Assembly: GCA_020636355.1 (NCBI GenBank)
Contig: JACJYB010000019.1
Location: 1-64,000, forward strand
DNA length: 64,000 nucleotides
Reading direction: 5' to 3'
Source of the DNA: Lewinellaceae bacterium
GTDB taxonomy: Bacteria > Bacteroidota > Bacteroidia > Chitinophagales > Saprospiraceae
Shown in pieces: positions 59,883-64,000 of this stretch (position 1 is its first letter; every line of letters begins with the position of its first letter). Position numbers and translations under genes: made by a program. Under the pieces are notes generated by a model. The model had not been told where the DNA came from. It did not search any database and was given only the letters and a program-made list of their open reading frames with translations.

Positions 59883-61886
59883 TTAATTTATTTTCATTAT
59901 CCGGATGGTTTCATGAAGTCCTTCTCCGTCAACTTTTAATACGTAAACACCGGAGTGCACGCCCGAAATATCAATTTGTCCGTAGGTTTTGTTCTTCCAG
60001 GTTACCGTTTTGATTAATTTGCCGGTGACATCGTAAATACACATTGAAACAGCTCCATTCATTACACCCAAATCAACCGTAATATATTGCTGAAAAGGGT
60101 TTGGATAAACCTTGATGGCAGTGGCACCCATATCGTTCGTTCGCGGTTCCAATTGTACCTCTCCGGAAACCTCACTGCAGTTATGCGCATGGAAAACATC
60201 CCTGTTTACGAACCGGGCAGCTGTATTCCGTTCTATAATATCAGATAACCGGGTAGCTTCAATCCGATCCCTGTCCTCCTTTTTTAAATATTTATCGTAT
60301 TTGTAAAAATAACGGTCTCCATCCCGGAGATTGGTAAATTGTTTTTTCAGGATCTCTTGCAAAGTCTTGCCAAGGGAACTACCCTGTTGTTTGTCTTCAA
60401 CGAGCAAGCCCACCCACAGATCAATATCATCCACCGAAGCATACATGGCCTTCAATCCATTCTGCAAGGTGCGATCACGGGTAATATCCTGCCAGTCTTT
60501 TGCTTTGCGGCCGGTATAGGCATTCCGCACGGTATTGTAATCCGGCAAGCCATGGTCACGACCCCGCTGGATGTTCAAACTGGCCAGATCCAGACCAATG
60601 GCATTGACGCCGGACGGGTCACCAAACAGCAGATTGCGTAACTCGTCAACCAGAAATGGATCTACTTCGTATTGGGTCTGGAAAGCCAGTCCTTGGAGAA
60701 TGGCGTCAATTCCATTATTGGATACGACCTGCGGATTAAAAAATCCACTGACCAGATTCACGCTTCCCTGGCCGGATTCTTTGCACCGGTCATCACGCAA
60801 TAGCAATTCCGGCGTCACCATCGTATGCCCCAACCGGTAGGCGGCTGTCGCAAATAAATTCATGATATCAGGCTGTATTTTATCATTGTACCCTTTCGGG
60901 CCGGGCAAGTTAACGCCAAGTGCCGGTAAAAACTCCTGATAAGTAACCGCCTGGATCAAAGCGCCAACTTCTTTCCGCGCTTCCTGGAAAATGGTCTCAT
61001 CGTCCAACATGCCCTGGGCAACCAGCCGGTCACAGATTGCATTGTGTTCTCTGACAAAGAGGGTGTGCAGTGCAGTAAGTCCCGGTTGCTCGGCTGCACG
61101 CACATCCCCAGCCACAAAAGTCTTCACCGTGCCGCCGCCATCTCCGGCCATGGAGGGTGCATCCGGGTCAATGGAGGAATTGTATGCTCCGGTGAGGGTG
61201 TTGTAGGGAAGCAAATCTCCGGCGGACATTTTCATTTTACCCTGCGAATGGGTGCGCAGCCAATCCGTCCTTTCACTATTGGCTCCATAAACATTTGAAG
61301 CGTCGATCCAGGACGTGATCAGATTAGACTGCTGGCGGAAATCATTGGCACCTGTGGTCCCATAGGCTTCCGACCGGAAAAAAGGAATTTCATTCTTGAA
61401 CCACGATTCATCATCAGGTAAAGAAATTGGGACATACTCAGTATTCCCTTCGGGCGTCAGATCGATATCGTGATCAATAAATTGACCCCAGGTGAAAACC
61501 AGTGAACTCAGCCCTGCCTGACTCACCAAGTCGGACTTCTGTACACATAAACTATTGGAAATTGCCCGCGGAGAAGGTCTTTCTGGTCCGGCCATCGCAT
61601 TCCAGTGGTCCTGGTCTCCGTACGCCGCCGGTAAAGATCTCAGCAGAGGAATGTCCGTAGCGCCCCATTCCTGATGCCCCTGGGTGCGGTTATTACAGGT
61701 CCCGTCCAGGCTCCGGTATGGACTATCCGGGCAACCCTGGTTGTTGTTTCGAGGCTCTCTCTGATCGTGCATTACCGGTTGTCCATTCACGGATATCCGG
61801 TGTCTTTTCTGAGCCATGAGAGGCATTTGTAAGGAGAGCAATCCAATAAATAGCAGGCTACGAGCTACGATTTGCAGTTCTTTCAT
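59883..61886 (-). CDS. Secreted animal-type haem peroxidase with T9SS sorting domain
   Basis: From ATG 61886 (signal peptide KELQIVARSLLFIGLLSLQMPLMAQ) the protein has 667 residues. The peroxidase domain has all key motifs: the distal His in LVFTWGQFIDHDIDLTPEG, the ALHTLFVREHNAICDRL helix, the proximal His in AAYRLGHTMVTPELL and the signature LNIQRGRDHGLPDYNTVR. The C-terminal about 85 residues are a T9SS type A sorting domain (IKVYPNPFQQYITVDLG...). It should be exported across the outer membrane and produce oxidants or oxidise extracellular substrates. Peroxidasin-like enzymes are widespread in marine bacteria. It lies downstream of an ECF sigma module and may be part of an oxidative response. 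Confidence 0.92.
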   Translation of the reverse strand: MKELQIVARSLLFIGLLSLQMPLMAQKRHRISVNGQPVMHDQREPRNNNQGCPDSPYRSLDGTCNNRTQGHQEWGATDIPLLRSLPAAYGDQDHWNAMAGPERPSPRAISNSLCVQKSDLVSQAGLSSLVFTWGQFIDHDIDLTPEGNTEYVPISLPDDESWFKNEIPFFRSEAYGTTGANDFRQQSNLITSWIDASNVYGANSERTDWLRTHSQGKMKMSAGDLLPYNTLTGAYNSSIDPDAPSMAGDGGGTVKTFVAGDVRAAEQPGLTALHTLFVREHNAICDRLVAQGMLDDETIFQEARKEVGALIQAVTYQEFLPALGVNLPGPKGYNDKIQPDIMNLFATAAYRLGHTMVTPELLLRDDRCKESGQGSVNLVSGFFNPQVVSNNGIDAILQGLAFQTQYEVDPFLVDELRNLLFGDPSGVNAIGLDLASLNIQRGRDHGLPDYNTVRNAYTGRKAKDWQDITRDRTLQNGLKAMYASVDDIDLWVGLLVEDKQQGSSLGKTLQEILKKQFTNLRDGDRYFYKYDKYLKKEDRDRIEATRLSDIIERNTAARFVNRDVFHAHNCSEVSGEVQLEPRTNDMGATAIKVYPNPFQQYITVDLGVMNGAVSMCIYDVTGKLIKTVTWKNKTYGQIDISGVHSGVYVLKVDGEGLHETIRIMKIN

Positions 61887-61971
61887 TTTTACTACGATTT
61901 TTACCCCAGGAGAAGTTGTCTTAACCACCTGAGCGGATGATTGAATTAATTAGGATTATTTGGAGTAAAAA

Positions 61972-62463
61972 TCAATGCATATCCGAGGATTTTGGAGGGT
62001 TGACCTTGCCTCTTCTACGAGACTCCGGGGGGCGTCTTAGCAGGTCAATGATCAATCCATTCACATGCTTCAACTGGTCCGGACGACAGATCTTTCGTAT
62101 TTCATCAAAGTGCCGGTCATTGAGCAGGTAGATCTGCCGGGAATAATTCATGATGGAGTCCAGCAAAAGGGATTTTTGGTCCGATGCTTCATCTGGGAAC
62201 AGGTAATATTGCTCACTGGCCTGCTGTAATTTTATCTGAAGCGGACGGATAGCTGTTCCATGCCTGTCCTTACTATCCAAGAAAGCCTGCATCTGGTTGT
62301 CATCAAATTGAAATATTTCGCGGATCTGACGGTCTTCCCTCCTTTGCATCGCTTCCTGGCTATTGCTCCCTGAGAAAACCGATGAGAATACAATGGCCAA
62401 TAAGATAACATTGAGCACGGTGAGGACTCCCACGACAAGCAACAGTAGTCTGACTTTACTCAT
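61972..62463 (-). CDS. Periplasmic CpxP/Spy-like protein with membrane anchor
   Basis: This 163-residue protein has an N-terminal membrane helix (LLLLVVGVLTVLNVILLAIVF) and a helical periplasmic domain of the Spy/CpxP/heavy-metal-sensor kind (RREDRQIREIFQFDDNQMQAFLDSKDRHGTAIRPLQIKLQQASEQYY, later YSRQIYLLNDRHFDEIRKICRPDQLKHVNGLI). Such proteins act as stress chaperones or anti-sigma accessories. It overlaps the preceding short membrane gene by eight bases, so it belongs to the sigma operon. Confidence 0.75.
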   Translation of the reverse strand: MSKVRLLLLVVGVLTVLNVILLAIVFSSVFSGSNSQEAMQRREDRQIREIFQFDDNQMQAFLDSKDRHGTAIRPLQIKLQQASEQYYLFPDEASDQKSLLLDSIMNYSRQIYLLNDRHFDEIRKICRPDQLKHVNGLIIDLLRRPPESRRRGKVNPPKSSDMH

Positions 62464-62752
62464 AATAGATGGATTTAACCGGAATCAGCTCGTATTGCTC
62501 CGTGGACTGGGCAGCGGTGTATTGGGTGGTCCTTTTCATCCGAAATTGGATAAGCAATGCATTGGCAGCAATCAACAAGAGCAGAGCTGCAGCGATTCCG
62601 ATGATGGTGGTACGGCTGAATCGTAGATTCTGACTGGATACAAAGCGAACCGCCCTGGCTTCCAGGTTCAGCATCCTTTCTTCCGGCATGACCGCCGGCT
62701 TAGCATTTTCTAGCGCATTCAAGAGTTGTTCATTAGGTAAATCTTCAAGCAT
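62456..62752 (-). CDS. Short single-pass membrane protein, probable anti-sigma factor
   Basis: This 98-residue protein has a cytoplasmic N-terminal part (LEDLPNEQLLNALENAKPAVMPEERMLNLEARAVRF) and one membrane helix (TTIIGIAAALLLLIAANALLIQF, about residues 49-71), followed by a short periplasmic tail. It begins seven bases after the sigma factor stop, the usual place for an anti-sigma factor. The cytoplasmic helix could hold the sigma factor, but no zinc-binding motif is seen. Confidence 0.7.
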   Translation of the reverse strand: MLEDLPNEQLLNALENAKPAVMPEERMLNLEARAVRFVSSQNLRFSRTTIIGIAAALLLLIAANALLIQFRMKRTTQYTAAQSTEQYELIPVKSIYYE

Positions 62753-62758
62753 AATGTT

Positions 62759-63292
62759 TCATTTTGGTAACACATCCGGTTCCTGTCCGGCAAGGATTTT
62801 TGACAAATTGGATTTTGCTCTTGCAACCAGGCTTTCCACGGCTTTCGAGGTTGTTCCCATGTAGTCAGCAATATCTGCGTGGCTTTCATGGTCAATCTTC
62901 GCTAAAATGAGCGCAGTTTTTTGATTCTCCGGTAATCGATTGATTGCCCTGAACAAACTTTGCATCGCTTCCTTACTTTCCAACACAATTCCCGGATGCC
63001 TGAAATCTCCAGGTTCTTCTCCCTCCAGGGAAGCGATTTGCATGCTTCTCTTTAGGCGGCTTCTTGATTTGATGTGGTCCCGCACCTTGTTCATGGCTAT
63101 GCGATATACCCAGGTCTTGAGGGATGACTCCCCCCTAAACTGTCTTACGCCATCCAATGCACCGAGCAAAGTATCCTGCACCAATTCTTCCGCATCTTGC
63201 TCATTTTGCACATAACTCAACAGGAAATTATATACCCATTCTGCTACACACCGTGCAAACCGCCGGACTTCTGCCGTCTCAAAAGCCCTCAA
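62759..63292 (-). CDS. ECF-type RNA polymerase sigma factor
   Basis: This 177-residue factor has region 2 (VYNFLLSYVQNEQDAEELVQDTLLGALDGVRQFRGESSLKTWVYRIAMNKVRDHIKSR) and region 4 (RAINRLPENQKTALILAKIDHESHADIADYMGTTSKAVESLVARAKSNLSKIL), separated by a variable linker. The frame starts with a TTG at 63292. No ATG is found before an upstream in-frame stop, so the real start is a non-ATG codon a few residues up or at 63292. It probably controls its own operon including the peroxidase, and is held inactive by the adjacent membrane protein (inference). Confidence 0.92.
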   Translation of the reverse strand: MRAFETAEVRRFARCVAEWVYNFLLSYVQNEQDAEELVQDTLLGALDGVRQFRGESSLKTWVYRIAMNKVRDHIKSRSRLKRSMQIASLEGEEPGDFRHPGIVLESKEAMQSLFRAINRLPENQKTALILAKIDHESHADIADYMGTTSKAVESLVARAKSNLSKILAGQEPDVLPK

Positions 63293-63561
63293 CTTCTCGA
63301 TATCAATAGCTTGTTTGATTGAAACTTCGGTTGTTATTGATCCATATTATCGTGATAGTAGACAAACGCAGATAAAACCCTCGCTTAATACATATTTTTT
63401 AAAAAAATAAGTAACGAGGTTAATATTTAAGCGTAAGAACGCCTGAACGGGGTGTTAAGAGCAGCATAGACTTGGATGAGCAGTAGATCCGATCCCGTTT
63501 ACAGAAGGAATTGAATCTTTCTGCTTGATTGCTCATCGCTAAATCACTGGCTTAAAAGGCA

Positions 63562-64000
63562 TCACCTGGTCGCGGTCAACAATTTCGTCATCAAAGCGAT
63601 TTGCCATCGTCTGGATGCAGGAATATTATTCATCAGACGTGCTGTTGAATTATTTATTGGACCGGTCTCACCACCCATTATGGCAGTGATCCATTGGTTC
63701 AGCGGTCGGTCTTTCTGATCATCGAGCTTCTGAAGCCAATCGGGATGGACTGCCCAGCCAAAATCGTTGGCTACTCGCCAATTCAGAATGTCCAAAACAG
63801 AAGGTTGATCCTGATCCCATCCTGCTTCATAGACTTTGCGTGCAAAGGATTCTGTAGATTTATCCCCTTGCGCGGCAAGGGCCCTGTACAGTAAATAATT
63901 GCTTAACCTTTCCTCCGGATCATGCGGTTTACCAATCCCCAGATTTTCTGGCCACATTAAAGATTTATCCGCCCAGGAAACCGCTTGGTTGTTTTTCCCT
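63562..64000 (-). CDS. Unknown protein, C-terminal part (cut by window edge)
   Basis: The frame continues beyond position 64000 without a stop, so only the last about 145 codons are seen. The visible part (ADKSLMWPENLGIGKPHDPEERLSNYLLYRALAAQGDKSTESFARKVYEAGWDQDQPSVLDILNWRVANDFGWAVHPDWLQKLDDQ) is helical with TPR-like amphipathic pairs and no membrane segment. It ends ASRRWQIALMTKLLTATR. No family is recognised. The 268-base gap between this gene and the ECF sigma gene has no other feature apart from AT-rich stretches. Confidence 0.55.
   Translation of the reverse strand, partial: GKNNQAVSWADKSLMWPENLGIGKPHDPEERLSNYLLYRALAAQGDKSTESFARKVYEAGWDQDQPSVLDILNWRVANDFGWAVHPDWLQKLDDQKDRPLNQWITAIMGGETGPINNSTARLMNNIPASRRWQIALMTKLLTATR

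Noticed and set aside
1..64000. CRISPR array, prophage or insertion sequence
   Set aside because: No regularly spaced direct repeats, transposase, integrase or phage structural genes were found.

Overview
The window is a chromosomal stretch of a Bacteroidota bacterium, most likely from the Saprospiraceae or a close relative (inference). The signs are two SusC/SusD pairs, three proteins with type IX secretion (T9SS) C-terminal sorting domains, a short primary sigma factor without a large N-terminal region, promoter-like boxes of the TAnnTTTG type, and a DAHP synthase fused to a C-terminal chorismate mutase. I see no rRNA, tRNA, CRISPR array, insertion sequence or phage gene.

Positions 1-22500 are almost entirely on the minus strand. 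A sensor/regulator (beta-propeller, Y_Y_Y, one membrane span, LuxR-type helix-turn-helix) is followed by two glycoamylase-fold (GH144-like) enzymes, a five-module surface protein, a GH3 beta-glucosidase and two SusC/SusD pairs. This is a polysaccharide utilisation locus, and the GH144 plus GH3 pairing suggests beta-1,2-glucan as substrate (inference). The SusC of the second pair is broken by two apparent one-base deletions. An AraC regulator and a small cupin protein lie beyond it.

Positions 22600-34100 hold a CorA transporter with a P-type ATPase, a DUF1080 protein, two unknown genes, the primary sigma factor, pnp, rpsO, mazG and a small Cys-rich membrane protein.

Positions 34400-38770 hold a four-gene Phe/Tyr operon (pheA, aminotransferase, tyrA, aroF-chorismate mutase). 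Its leader encodes two successive Phe/Tyr-rich peptides, each followed by a near-identical terminator hairpin that a segment at the end of the peptide can disrupt. This tandem ribosome-mediated attenuator is the most striking signal in the window.

Positions 39000-50000 hold a cysteine dioxygenase, an ABC permease, four small soluble genes, a tight thioredoxin-ApbE-DUF4266-DUF3570 cluster (extracytosolic flavinylation) and a secreted lipase. Positions 50000-56300 hold pyruvate carboxylase and metY-metX. The metY leader contains an eight-codon ORF with three consecutive Cys codons and a Met codon, a candidate sulfur amino acid sensing leader peptide. Positions 56500-64000 hold a GHL10-like lipoprotein and an ECF sigma module with an animal-type haem peroxidase and a YHYH protein, ending in a gene cut by the window edge.
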